Below, piece after piece: positions 38,339 to 46,836 of a stretch of 64,000 nt of DNA. The position numbers and the translations under genes are program-made. How positions within the stretch are numbered: the stretch's first letter is position 1; each line of letters opens with the position of its first letter. A model generated the notes under the pieces. The model searched no databases, was not told the origin of the DNA, and saw nothing but the letters and a program-made list of their open reading frames with translations. This stretch comes from Actinomadura chibensis NBRC 106107. GTDB taxonomy: Bacteria > Actinomycetota > Actinomycetes > Streptosporangiales > Streptosporangiaceae. Where the stretch lies: contig NZ_BCQP01000010.1 of the NCBI RefSeq assembly GCF_001552135.1, positions 423,925 through 487,924 on the forward strand, written 5' to 3'.

Positions 38339-38376
38339 AGCCTAAAACAGGGCCCGCGCCGTCCCCAAACCTTTTT
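38339..38376 (-). promoter_or_regulatory. WhiB7-like promoter of the erm leader
   Basis: On the minus strand AAAAA (38376-38372) is followed 3 nt later by TTGGGG (38368-38363, -35), an 18-nt spacer and TAGGCT (38344-38339, -10), then 7 nt to the leader ATG. An A/T tract 3 nt upstream of -35 is the known signature of WhiB7-activated SigA promoters, which drive antibiotic-inducible genes, including erm(37), in mycobacteria. Confidence 0.5.
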
Positions 38377-38605
38377 CCGCGAGCACGCCGCGGACCGCGC
38401 CCGGACACGGCCGACCAGGGGCCGAACGGCCGCCGCCCACGGGCTTACCGGGGGCATTGACACGCGTGAACGATCCGTTTCCCGGCGGCGGCCCGGCCGT
38501 GACCTGCACACAAAGCCGCTTGCCGTCCCGTTTATCCCGCTTGACGCGGGCAATCAACTCTTCAACCCCGGGCGACCGGGACGCACAGGTCGAGGAGGCC
38601 CCGCC

Positions 38606-38944
38606 GTGTACAGGACGCACGAGATGCGGATGGTCCGGACCGAGGAGTCCGGGCTGGAGGAGTGGGCCTGCCCCACCTGCGGCCGCCGCATGCTGCTGCG
38701 CTGGCCGCCCCACTACGAGAAGAGGATCGTCGAACCCGGCGACGCCCGCGCCTGCCACGTCGGCAGCGCGGCCCCCGGCCCCACCGGGACCGGCGGCTCA
38801 CCCGACGCCCCACCCGAGACGCCCGGCACGTCCGGGGAGCGGGAGGGCGGCGACCGGTGGCGCGACGCGCGCCGCTGGCTCCGCGAGACCGGCGTCGACG
38901 CCGTCCCCCCGGCCGCCGAGGCCAACCGCTCCGAACCCGTCTGA
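38606..38944 (+). CDS. Small zinc-ribbon protein, unknown
   Basis: A 112-residue protein starting at GTG 38606 with GAGGAGG 7 nt upstream. Residues about 19-52 contain EEWACPTCGRRMLLRWPP and later ACHVG; the Cys-X2-Cys pair and later Cys/His could bind zinc. The C-terminal half is Pro/Gly/Glu-rich and probably disordered except for a short helix (WRDARRWLRETG). Similar short proteins are common in actinobacteria with no assigned function. Confidence 0.75.
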   Translation: MYRTHEMRMVRTEESGLEEWACPTCGRRMLLRWPPHYEKRIVEPGDARACHVGSAAPGPTGTGGSPDAPPETPGTSGEREGGDRWRDARRWLRETGVDAVPPAAEANRSEPV

Positions 38945-38980
38945 CCGGCCGCTCAAAGCGCGCCGCCCACAACCCGCGGG

Positions 38981-40633
38981 TCAGGGGCGGGACAGCTCGG
39001 CGCGCATCAGGTCCAGGCCCATCGGGCCGAGGTCCAGCGCCCGCCGGTGGAACTCCTTCAGGTCGAACGCCGCGCCGTCCCGGCGCCGCGCCGCCTCCCG
39101 CGCCTCCAGCCAGATCTTCTCCCCCAGCTTGTACGCGATCGCCTGCCCCGGACGCCCCAGGTAACGGTCGATCTCGAACGCCACCTCCGCGCCCGACCGC
39201 GGGCCCGCGTGCGCGGCCAGGAACTCCCGGCCGAGCTCCGGCGTCCACCGCTCGCCCTCGTGGAACCCCGTCCCCGCCGGGATCTCCAACTCCAGGTGCA
39301 TCCCGATGTCCAGGATCACCCGCGCCGCGCGGAACTGCTGACCGCCCGCCAGCATCCCCAGCCGGTGCGCCGGATCCGGGTAGTGGCCGAGCTCGTCCAT
39401 CAGCCGCTCCGCGTACAGGCCCCACCCCTCGCAGTGCCCCGGGTGCAGCTCGCTCGACACCCGCTGGAACCGGTTCAGCACCGGGTTCAGCGTCGTCACG
39501 CCCAGCTGGAGGTGGTGCCCGGGCACCCCCTCGTGGAACATGGTCGCCGGAACGCTCCAGGTCACGATGTCCGCCGACGGGTCGTCGACCGTCCACCACA
39601 CCGTCCCCGGACGCGACAGGTCCTCCGCCGGCGCCAGGTAGTACACCCCCGCCTCCACCGGCGGGATCCGGCACTCGATCCGCCGCAACGGCTCCGGAAT
39701 GTCGAAGTGCACCCCGTCCAGGTCCGCGATCGCCCGGTCCGCGAGCTCCTGGATCCACGCCCGGAACGCCTCCGCGCCCCGCATCCGGTGCGCCGGATCG
39801 GCGTCCAGCGCCGCCACCACCTCCGGCAGCGGCGCACCCGGCAGGATCGCCTCCGCCGCCTCGGCCATCTGCGCCTCGACCCGCGCCAGCTCCTCCCAGC
39901 CCCACGCGTACGTCTCCGCCAGGTCCAGCTCCGTGCCGAGGAAGTCCCGCACCCCCAGCCGGTACCGGTCCGCGCCGAGCGCGTCCCGCTCCGGCGCCCG
40001 GCCCGCCAGCTCACCCGTCAGGAACTCCGCGAACTCCCCCAGCGCCGCCGACGCCGCCTCCACCGCCGCGTCCAGCGCCCCCCGCAGCGGACCGTCCGGG
40101 ACCTGGTACCGGCCCGCCAGCTCACCCAGATACGCCGGGACGTCCAAGCACTCGCGCGCGCTGCGCAGCACCTGCCGCCGCGCCGCCACCCGGCCACGCC
40201 CGCACGCCCGCTCCAGACCGTCCCGCAACCCGCCGAGCGCCCCCGGCAGCGCCGACACCCGCGCCAGCACCGCTTCCCAGTCGCTGTCCTTGCCCTGGTC
40301 GAGCAGCTCGACCGCCGTCCGGAGCCGCTGCACCGGACCGTCGGTCGTATCGAGCCAGCCCTCGCGGACGCCCGCCTCGTCCAGCGCGACGTCCACCTCC
40401 AGGCGCTCCCGCAGCACCGCCGCGGCGATCCGCCCCGCCTCACCCTCCACCGGGGTCCGCGCGAGCTCCGCCAGCGTCGCGCGCGCCAGCTCCGCGCGCG
40501 CCGCCACGCCGTCCGGGCCGTAGTCGGTCAGCCGCGCGTCCTGCCCCGAGATCCCCATCATCGCCGCCAGGCAGGGGTCCAGCGCTGCGAACGCGTCCAC
40601 GTACCGGTCGGCCAGTTCATCCAGTGCGGTCAC
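38981..40633 (-). CDS. DUF885 family metallohydrolase-like protein
   Basis: A 550-residue DUF885 protein. The zinc-binding HEGVPGHH motif near residues 365-372 and the later HPGHCEGWGLYAERL (about 394-408, with the downstream Glu ligand) mark the family, related to M32-like metallopeptidases. There is no signal peptide, so it is cytosolic. Peptide or ester substrate unknown. TAGCCT ends 6 nt before GTG 40633, suggesting a leaderless start. Confidence 0.88.
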   Translation of the reverse strand: MTALDELADRYVDAFAALDPCLAAMMGISGQDARLTDYGPDGVAARAELARATLAELARTPVEGEAGRIAAAVLRERLEVDVALDEAGVREGWLDTTDGPVQRLRTAVELLDQGKDSDWEAVLARVSALPGALGGLRDGLERACGRGRVAARRQVLRSARECLDVPAYLGELAGRYQVPDGPLRGALDAAVEAASAALGEFAEFLTGELAGRAPERDALGADRYRLGVRDFLGTELDLAETYAWGWEELARVEAQMAEAAEAILPGAPLPEVVAALDADPAHRMRGAEAFRAWIQELADRAIADLDGVHFDIPEPLRRIECRIPPVEAGVYYLAPAEDLSRPGTVWWTVDDPSADIVTWSVPATMFHEGVPGHHLQLGVTTLNPVLNRFQRVSSELHPGHCEGWGLYAERLMDELGHYPDPAHRLGMLAGGQQFRAARVILDIGMHLELEIPAGTGFHEGERWTPELGREFLAAHAGPRSGAEVAFEIDRYLGRPGQAIAYKLGEKIWLEAREAARRRDGAAFDLKEFHRRALDLGPMGLDLMRAELSRP

Positions 40634-40639
40634 CGCCCT

Positions 40640-40645
40640 AGGCTA
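40640..40645 (-). promoter_or_regulatory. -10 box of DUF885 gene
   Basis: TAGCCT on the minus strand ends 6 nt before the GTG start. A perfect TTGACA farther upstream (40715-40710) has no matching -10 at normal spacing and may serve another start or none. Confidence 0.4.
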
Positions 40646-40711
40646 CGGCCACCCGCCCCCATTGGGCGATCATGAAAATGTGCCAAAACGGTGGAACCTT
40701 CAACGGAATTG

Positions 40712-41383
40712 TCAACGTGTCGCGGCCGCCAACCGCACGCCCAGCCCCACCAGCACCACACCCGACACCTGGTCCAGCCGCCGCCGCACCACCGGCCGCA
40801 CCAGCACCCGCCGCGCCGCCCCCGCCAGCCACACCACCACCGCGTACCAGGCCAGATCGATCAACGCCCACAGCACCGAGAACCCCACCAGCACCACCGG
40901 CACCGGCCACCCGTCCGGCACGAACTGCGGCAGGAACGACACCGCGAACACCCCCGCTTTCGGATTGGCGAAATTCGTCACCAGACCCAGCCGATACCAC
41001 CGCCACCCCGACGGCCCGCCCCCGTCCCCCGCTCCCCCATCACCCGGGCCCCCATCACCCGCCGCGGCGACACCGTCATCGCGGTCATCGCCGACGCGGC
41101 GGCGCGCATGCCACAGCGCCCGCACCCCGAACCACACCAGCACCGCCGCGCCCGCCACCCGCAACCCGTCATAGGCCAGCCGCGACGCCGCCAGCAGCGC
41201 CGACAGGCCCACCGCCGCCGCCACCCCCCACACCAGCACCCCGGTCTCGTTCCCCAGCACCGCCGCCAGCCCCGCACGGCGCCCCGACCGCACCGACACC
41301 CGCATGATCACAACCGTGCTCGGCCCCGGCGCCATCGCGATCAACACCGCCGCGCCCGCGAACGCGACCAGACTCCCCAGCAT
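40712..41383 (-). CDS. LysE/RhtB family amino-acid exporter
   Basis: A 223-residue transporter with six helices. The N-terminal family motif APGPSTVVIMRVSVRSGRRAG is split at about residues 18-38, and the NPKAGVFAVSFLPQF motif is in the fifth helix region. Between helices 3 and 4 is a Gly/Asp-rich loop (GDGGPGDGGAGDGGG) longer than usual. It likely exports an amino acid or derivative by proton antiport. ATG 41383 is chosen because the family motif starts soon after. Confidence 0.88.
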   Translation of the reverse strand: MLGSLVAFAGAAVLIAMAPGPSTVVIMRVSVRSGRRAGLAAVLGNETGVLVWGVAAAVGLSALLAASRLAYDGLRVAGAAVLVWFGVRALWHARRRVGDDRDDGVAAAGDGGPGDGGAGDGGGPSGWRWYRLGLVTNFANPKAGVFAVSFLPQFVPDGWPVPVVLVGFSVLWALIDLAWYAVVVWLAGAARRVLVRPVVRRRLDQVSGVVLVGLGVRLAAATR

Positions 41384-41465
41384 CCCCCCATGCTCGCCCG
41401 CCCCGCCGAAACACGGCAAACCCTTTCCCGGGCGCCACCGCACCACCCCACAGCGCTACCGGACG

Positions 41466-42305
41466 CTACAACGGCCCATCGCCGTCCTCACCGCCACCAC
41501 CGCCCGGACCCGGCGACGGCGACTGACCCGGCTGACCCGGCTGCCCCGGCGCCGACGTGGGCGGCGGACTCGGACTCCCCGGCGACGGCGACGGCTCACC
41601 CGGCCGACCCGGCGCCGACGTCGGCGGCGGCCGCGACGGCACCGGAAACGACGGCGTCGGCTCCGGCGGCGGAGGCGGCGGCTCCTTCGCCTCCGGCTGA
41701 CACGCGAACAGCACCCCCATCAACAACGCCAGCACCAGCAACCCCGCCGCCAGCCCCAGCACACCCCCGACCAGACTCCGCTCCGGCGGACGCTCCACCA
41801 CCACCGGCCCCGCCCCGCCCGGACCCGGCGGCGGCTCCGGACGCTCCAACGCCGGCTCCGCCGACCCCAGCCAATACGGCTGGAACTGCGGCCCCCGACG
41901 CCGCCGACCACCCCACCACGGACGCCCCGACCCCTGGAACACCACCGGCTCCAGAAACCGCTCCGCACCCGCACGATCCGCCTCATACGCCGTCGCCACC
42001 CACGGCGCCGGACCATCCGGCTGCGCCGCCACCACCGGCGCCGGATCACCCGGCCCCCCACCCGACACCCCACCGGGCCCGCCCGGCCCACCACGCCCCG
42101 GCACCGCCGCGTTGATCGCCGCACGGAACCGGTCCCGCGCCGCCGCGTCCCCCGCCGCACCCCGGTTCAACACCGCCACACTCGCGCGCCGCCCCTCACC
42201 GTCCACCCCCAGGAACACGATCCCGGCGGCCGACTCCGACAAACGCGCCGACAAACGAAACGGCCCCAACCGGTCAGGATCACCCGGGGGCAACGGCCTC
42301 GACAT
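41466..42305 (-). CDS. Pseudokinase-like single-pass membrane protein
   Basis: A 279-residue protein. Residues 5-45 (DRLGPFRLSARLSESAAGIVFLG then SVAVLNRG) resemble the N lobe of a Hanks-type kinase, but the catalytic Lys in VAVK is replaced and no catalytic loop (HRD) or DFG is present. One transmembrane helix lies at about 195-218, ending in CQPEAKE, followed by an extracytoplasmic Pro/Ser/Gly-rich tail. This is the outline of a PknB-type receptor that has lost its kinase core. It is divergent from moxR and probably leaderless (TAGTGT 7 nt before ATG). Confidence 0.7.
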   Translation of the reverse strand: MSRPLPPGDPDRLGPFRLSARLSESAAGIVFLGVDGEGRRASVAVLNRGAAGDAAARDRFRAAINAAVPGRGGPGGPGGVSGGGPGDPAPVVAAQPDGPAPWVATAYEADRAGAERFLEPVVFQGSGRPWWGGRRRRGPQFQPYWLGSAEPALERPEPPPGPGGAGPVVVERPPERSLVGGVLGLAAGLLVLALLMGVLFACQPEAKEPPPPPPEPTPSFPVPSRPPPTSAPGRPGEPSPSPGSPSPPPTSAPGQPGQPGQSPSPGPGGGGGEDGDGPL

Positions 42306-42312
42306 GGCCGCA

Positions 42313-42318
42313 ACACTA
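42313..42318 (-). promoter_or_regulatory. -10 box of pseudokinase-like gene
   Basis: TAGTGT on the minus strand is 7 nt before the ATG at 42305. An identical TAGTGT occurs on the plus strand at 42458-42463, upstream of moxR. Confidence 0.45.
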
Positions 42319-42514
42319 ACAACCACCCCCTACGATCAGCCCCGAGACACGACCCACCCCCCGCCCCCACAGGCCTCCCGCCCCCGCCCACCGCCCCACC
42401 CGAACCGATCACCCGCAACACGCACGTATCCCCAACGAACGGGTACAAGTGATCGCGTAGTGTCGAAAACGCGCCCAGCCCAGGCACCCGACGGACACTG
42501 AGGGGAAACCCGTC

Positions 42515-43531
42515 ATGACCATCGCCGCCACCGACGTCGACGAGGCCGCAGCACTCCTGCAGAACACCCTCGCCGAAGTCAAGAAGGTCATCGTCGGCCA
42601 AGACCACATGGTCGAACGCCTCGTCGTCGCCCTCCTCGCCCGCGGCCACTGCCTCGTCGAAGGCGTCCCCGGCGTCGCCAAGACCCTCGCCGTCGGCACC
42701 CTCGCCCAAGTCGTCGGCGGCACCTTCGCCCGCCTCCAGTTCACCCCCGACCTCGTCCCCTCCGACATCGTCGGCACCCGCATCTACCACCCCTCCACCG
42801 AACAGTTCGACGTCGAACTCGGCCCCGTCTTCGTCAACTTCGTCCTCGCCGACGAAATCAACCGCGCCCCCGCCAAAGTCCAGTCCGCCCTCCTCGAAGT
42901 CATGGCCGAACGCCAGGTCTCACTCGGCGGCAACACCTACCCCCTCCCCAAACCCTTCATCGTCCTCGCCACCCAGAACCCCATCGAATCCGAAGGCGTC
43001 TACCCCCTCCCCGAAGCACAACGCGACCGCTTCCTCATGAAGATCGACGTCCACCACCCCGCCGCCCACGAGGAACTCCAAATCCTCCAGCGCATGAGCG
43101 TCGACCCACCCGAAGCCGCCCAGACCCTCGACACCGACCGCCTCGCCGCACTCCAACGCGCCGCCGAAGAGGTCTCCGTCCACGAACTCATCGCCGACTA
43201 CATCGTCCGCCTCGTCATGGCCACCCGCGAACCCGACCAGTACCGCCTCCCCGACCTCCGCGGCGTCATCGACATCGGCGCCAGCCCCCGCGCCACCCTC
43301 GGCCTCGCCGCCACCGCCCGCGCCCTCGCCCTCCTGTCCGGACGCGACTACGTCCTCCCCGACGACGTCCGCGCCGTCGCCCGCGACGTCATGGCCCACC
43401 GCCTCGTCCTCACCTTCGACGCCCTCGCCGACGGCGTCGACGCCGCCGACGTCATCACCCAGATCATCACCGCCGTCCCCCCGCCACGCGTCGTGTGGAA
43501 CCACGGATCGGCGGCGGTGACCACCGCATGA
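42515..43531 (+). CDS. moxR: MoxR family AAA+ ATPase
   Basis: A 338-residue AAA+ protein. Walker A is GVPGVAKT (50-57), Walker B LADEIN (111-116), sensor 1 LATQNP and the arginine-finger region EAQRDRF. MoxR proteins act as chaperones that activate VWA-domain partners. GAGGGGAAA lies upstream of ATG, and TAGTGT at 42458 is a likely -10. It heads a three-gene operon with DUF58 and VWA genes, and codons strongly favour C endings compared with genes at 20-37 kb. Confidence 0.95.
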   Translation: MTIAATDVDEAAALLQNTLAEVKKVIVGQDHMVERLVVALLARGHCLVEGVPGVAKTLAVGTLAQVVGGTFARLQFTPDLVPSDIVGTRIYHPSTEQFDVELGPVFVNFVLADEINRAPAKVQSALLEVMAERQVSLGGNTYPLPKPFIVLATQNPIESEGVYPLPEAQRDRFLMKIDVHHPAAHEELQILQRMSVDPPEAAQTLDTDRLAALQRAAEEVSVHELIADYIVRLVMATREPDQYRLPDLRGVIDIGASPRATLGLAATARALALLSGRDYVLPDDVRAVARDVMAHRLVLTFDALADGVDAADVITQIITAVPPPRVVWNHGSAAVTTA

Positions 43532-44583
43532 CCCCCCGCCACCCCACCACCGGACGGAGGCGCAGCGGCAAACTCGCCCACCTCGCCCCCGAACGCACCC
43601 TCCGCCGCCTCGAACTCCAGGTCACCCGCCGCCTCGACGGCCTCCTCAACGGCGAACACCTCGGCCTCCTCCCCGGCCCCGGCACCGAACTCGCCGAAGC
43701 ACGCCTCTACCAACCCGGCGAAGACGACGTCCGCCACATGGACTGGGCCGTCACCGCCCGCACCACCACCCCCCACGTCCGCGACCTCATCGCCGACCAC
43801 GAACTCGAAGCCTGGGCCCTCGCCGACCTCACCCCCAGCATGGACTTCGGCACCACCACCATGACCAAACGCGACCTCGCCGTCGCCGCCCTCGCCGCCG
43901 TCGGCTTCCTCACCGTCCGCCTCGGCGACCGCGTCGGCGCCTACCTCCTCCACCACGACGGCATGCGCCGCTGGCCCGCCCGCACCGGCAAAGCCGCCCT
44001 CTACGCCCTCCTCCAAGCCGTCCTCGACGCCCAGTCCGTCGACGACACCACCCCCGGCACCACCCGCACCGGCACCGCCTCCCCCCGCGACCTCCCCGCC
44101 GCCATCGCCTCCCTCGACCGCGGCCAGACCCGCCGCGGCCTCCGCGTGATCATCTCCGACTTCCTCGGCCCCGACGGCGCCGACCCCACCGGCCTCCCCG
44201 CCGCCCACACCACAGGCCGCGCCCACGACGCCCACCCCGACTGGGAACGGCCCCTCCGCCGCCTCACCACCCGCCACCAGGTCCTCGCCATCGAGATCAT
44301 CGACCCCCGCGAACTCGACCTCCCCGACGTCGGACTCGTCGAGATGACCGACCCCGAGACCGGCGCCGTCCACGAGATCGTCCTCAACCGCCGCACCCGC
44401 GAACGCTACGCCGCCGCGGCCGCCGCCCAACGCGCCCGCACCCGCGACGCCCTCCGCCGCTGCGGCGCCCACCACCTCGTCCTGCGCACCGACCGCGACT
44501 GGATCGCCGACATCGCCCGCTTCGCCCTCCGCCAGCGCCGCGCCGCAGGCCGGCCCGTCACCACCGCGGGAGCGCGCCCATGA
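43528..44583 (+). CDS. DUF58 domain protein (MoxR partner)
   Basis: A 351-residue DUF58 protein. YQPGEDDVRHMDWAVTART (about residues 67-85) is the family signature, followed by a degenerate VWA-like domain. DUF58 proteins are encoded with MoxR ATPases and are presumed substrates or co-chaperones. ATG overlaps the moxR stop (ATGA), and the next gene overlaps in the same way, so the three proteins are co-translated. Confidence 0.93.
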   Translation: MTPRHPTTGRRRSGKLAHLAPERTLRRLELQVTRRLDGLLNGEHLGLLPGPGTELAEARLYQPGEDDVRHMDWAVTARTTTPHVRDLIADHELEAWALADLTPSMDFGTTTMTKRDLAVAALAAVGFLTVRLGDRVGAYLLHHDGMRRWPARTGKAALYALLQAVLDAQSVDDTTPGTTRTGTASPRDLPAAIASLDRGQTRRGLRVIISDFLGPDGADPTGLPAAHTTGRAHDAHPDWERPLRRLTTRHQVLAIEIIDPRELDLPDVGLVEMTDPETGAVHEIVLNRRTRERYAAAAAAQRARTRDALRRCGAHHLVLRTDRDWIADIARFALRQRRAAGRPVTTAGARP

Positions 44584-45527
44584 CCTTCCTGTCACCAGAA
44601 CGCCTCTGGCTGCTCGGCCTGCTCCCACTCCTGGCCGCCGCCTACACCCTGCTCCAGCTCCGCCGCAGCCGCTACGCCGTCCGCTTCACCAACCTCGCCC
44701 TGCTCTCCCAGGTCGCCCCGCGCCGCCCCGGCTGGCGCCGGCACGTCGCCGCCGCCCTCTTCCTCATCATGATCACCCTCATGATGATCGGGTTCGCCCG
44801 CCCCGCCGACTCCGTCAAGGTCCCCCGCGACCGCGCCACCATCATGGTCGCCATCGACGTCTCCCTGTCCATGATGGCCAGGGACGTCCCACCCAGCCGC
44901 TTCGACGCCGCCAAGGCCGCCGCCAAGAAGTTCATCGACGAGCTCCCCGCCCGCTTCAACGTCGGCGTCGTCGGCTTCGCCGGAAACGCCAACCTCATCG
45001 CCGCCCCCTCCGCCGACCGCGCCGCCGCCATCGCCTCCATCGACCAGCTCGTCCTCGCCAAACGCACCGCCATCGGCGAGGCCGTCTTCACCTCGCTGCA
45101 GGCCATCCGCTCCTTCGACGCCGACGCCAGCCAGGACCCGCCGCCCGCCCACATCGTCCTGCTCTCCGACGGCGACAACACCACCGGACGCTCCGTCCAG
45201 GAGGCCATCGACGCCAGCCGCGGCGCCCACGTCCCCGTCTCCACCATCGCCTTCGGCACCCCCTACGGCACCGTCGACATCGAAGGCGAGACCACCAGCG
45301 TCTCGGTCAACAAGGAGACCCTGCGCGCCCTCGCCGACAGCACCGAGGGCAAGTCCTACGAGGCCGCCGACGCCGGACAGCTCCGCGAGGTCTACGCCAA
45401 CATCGGCACCTCCCTCGGCTTCAAGACCGAGCACCGCGACGTCGCCGCCCGTTACCTCGGCATCGCGCTGATCTTCGCGCTCGCCGCCGGCGGCGCGTCC
45501 CTCGCCTGGTTCTCCCGGCTGCCCTAG
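44580..45527 (+). CDS. VWA-domain membrane protein (BatA-like)
   Basis: A 315-residue protein: TM helix at about 8-25, a second at about 55-75, then a von Willebrand A domain with MIDAS motif DVSLSM (about 93-98) and LSDGDNTT, and a C-terminal helix at about 293-312. Topology and MIDAS match BatA/YeaN-type partners of MoxR that hold metal-dependent complexes at the membrane. It is the third gene of the moxR operon. Confidence 0.93.
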   Translation: MTFLSPERLWLLGLLPLLAAAYTLLQLRRSRYAVRFTNLALLSQVAPRRPGWRRHVAAALFLIMITLMMIGFARPADSVKVPRDRATIMVAIDVSLSMMARDVPPSRFDAAKAAAKKFIDELPARFNVGVVGFAGNANLIAAPSADRAAAIASIDQLVLAKRTAIGEAVFTSLQAIRSFDADASQDPPPAHIVLLSDGDNTTGRSVQEAIDASRGAHVPVSTIAFGTPYGTVDIEGETTSVSVNKETLRALADSTEGKSYEAADAGQLREVYANIGTSLGFKTEHRDVAARYLGIALIFALAAGGASLAWFSRLP

Positions 45528-45549
45528 CGCGGCCCGCCCGAGCGCCCGC

Positions 45550-45566
45550 ACCGGCGCGGCGCCGGT
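45550..45566 (+). terminator. Possible terminator after moxR operon
   Basis: ACCGGCGC and GCGCCGGT are perfect inverted repeats with a 1-nt centre, 22 nt after the VWA gene stop and just before the next promoter. Confidence 0.4.
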
Positions 45567-45582
45567 ACCCGCGCGACGCTGG

Positions 45583-45588
45583 TACGGT
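45583..45588 (+). promoter_or_regulatory. -10 box, leaderless methyltransferase gene
   Basis: TACGGT ends 8 nt before GTG 45597, with no ribosome-binding site between. Confidence 0.4.
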
Positions 45589-45596
45589 CGGCCGAC

Positions 45597-46223
45597 GTGG
45601 GGGAACACTACTTCGCCGAACGGCCCGGCACCGCGAGCCGCCGCCGCACCGTCGACCTCGTCCTGCCCGACCTGCACCTGCGGCTCGACACCGACGCCGG
45701 CGTGTTCTCCCCCGACCGGATCGACCCCGGCACCCGCATCCTCCTCGAGACCGTCCCTCCGCCGCCGCCCACCGGCGACCTCCTCGACCTGGGCTGCGGA
45801 TACGGGCCCATCGCCCTCACCCTCGCGAAACGCTCTCCCCAGTCGATGGTTTGGGGCGTGGACGTTAATCGCAGGGCCTTGGAACTCGCCGAGGGTAATG
45901 CTCAAGCCGCTGGCCTTGACAATGTAAGGTTCAGGGTGGCGGACGACATCGACCCCGGCCTCCGCTTCGCCGCGATCTGGTCCAACCCCCCGATCCGCGT
46001 CGGCAAGACCGCCCTGCACGACCTCCTCCTGGCCTGGCTCCCCCGCCTCTCCCCCGGCGGCGCCGCGCACCTCGTCGTCCAGCGGCACCTCGGCTCCGAC
46101 TCCCTGCAGCGCTGGCTGGACGGCCAGGGCCTCCCCGCCGAGCGGGTCGCGTCCCGGTCCGGATACCGGGTCCTGCGCGTCACGGCCCGCCCCGAACCCG
46201 ACACGGAAGGCACCACCCGATGA
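45597..46223 (+). CDS. RsmC/RlmG-like class I methyltransferase
   Basis: A 208-residue methyltransferase. Motif I LLDLGCGYGPIALTLA (about 63-78) is followed by GVDVNRRALELAEGNA and SNPPIRVGK, the NPP[FY]-type motif of exocyclic guanine-N2 rRNA methyltransferases. It overlaps the TrmH-like gene by 4 nt, which supports an RNA-modification role. Codons about 79-115 (45833-45942) use many A/T-ending triplets (gtt, aat, ttg, ggt, gct, gta), sharply unlike the rest of the gene. Confidence 0.88.
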   Translation: MGEHYFAERPGTASRRRTVDLVLPDLHLRLDTDAGVFSPDRIDPGTRILLETVPPPPPTGDLLDLGCGYGPIALTLAKRSPQSMVWGVDVNRRALELAEGNAQAAGLDNVRFRVADDIDPGLRFAAIWSNPPIRVGKTALHDLLLAWLPRLSPGGAAHLVVQRHLGSDSLQRWLDGQGLPAERVASRSGYRVLRVTARPEPDTEGTTR

Positions 46224-46768
46224 GCGGCCCGACCACCCCCGGACGCCGGCAGCTGCGCGGCACCGACGTCAAGCGCCTCAACCGCGACTGGCGCCGCCGC
46301 ACCGAAGCCCGCCTCGGCCTGCTCGTCGAATCGGTCACCCAGCCGTTCAACACCGGCTCCATCGTCCGCAGCGCCGCCGCGTTCGGCGTCGAGCGCGTCT
46401 GGTTCGCCGGGAACGCCACTCCCCCGACGCAGAAGGGCGTCGACAAGACCGCGCTCGGCACGCTGCGGCTCGTCCCGTGGGAGCACGCCGGGTCCGCCGC
46501 CGACGCCGCGGCCGCCGTCCGCAAGGAGGGCCTGCGGCTCGTCGCGATCGAGCTCACCGGCGACGCCGTCCCGCTGCACGAGGCGCCCCTGGACGGCGAC
46601 GTCTGCCTCGCCGTCGGCGGCGAGGACCACGGCTGCTCCCCCGCCCTGCTCGCCGCCGCCGACGCGGTCGCCTACATCCCCCAGATCGGACGCGTCGGCT
46701 CCCTCAACGTCGCCGTCGCCACCGCCATCGCCCTCGCCGAGGCCCGCCGCCGCGAATGGACGTCCTGA
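46220..46768 (+). CDS. TrmH/SpoU family RNA 2'-O-methyltransferase
   Basis: A 182-residue SPOUT methyltransferase. Motif 1 is TQPFNTGSIVRSAAAFGV (about residues 40-57), motif 2 AVGGEDHGCSP and motif 3 IPQIGRVGSLNVAVATAIA, which form the trefoil-knot SAM site. It likely methylates a ribose in tRNA or rRNA; the exact target is not deducible. ATG overlaps the preceding methyltransferase stop. Confidence 0.93.
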   Translation: MSGPTTPGRRQLRGTDVKRLNRDWRRRTEARLGLLVESVTQPFNTGSIVRSAAAFGVERVWFAGNATPPTQKGVDKTALGTLRLVPWEHAGSAADAAAAVRKEGLRLVAIELTGDAVPLHEAPLDGDVCLAVGGEDHGCSPALLAAADAVAYIPQIGRVGSLNVAVATAIALAEARRREWTS

Positions 46769-46836
46769 CCCTGCCTGCTTTGCCGAAACGGCAACGTCGT
46801 TAGCGGGACGGGCGCCCGTCCGGGCACCATCGCGGC

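Noticed and set aside
38113..38460. Plus-strand frame starting with MDAR repeats
   Set aside because: It runs antisense through the erm leader and promoter, lacks an SD and codon bias, and ends in low-information sequence.
40710..40715. TTGACA upstream of the DUF885 gene as its main -35 element
   Set aside because: No suitable -10 at normal spacing; the TAGCCT box next to the start codon explains initiation better.
45916..45921. Perfect TTGACA inside the methyltransferase gene as an internal promoter
   Set aside because: No TANNNT box lies 16-19 nt downstream in either usable direction.
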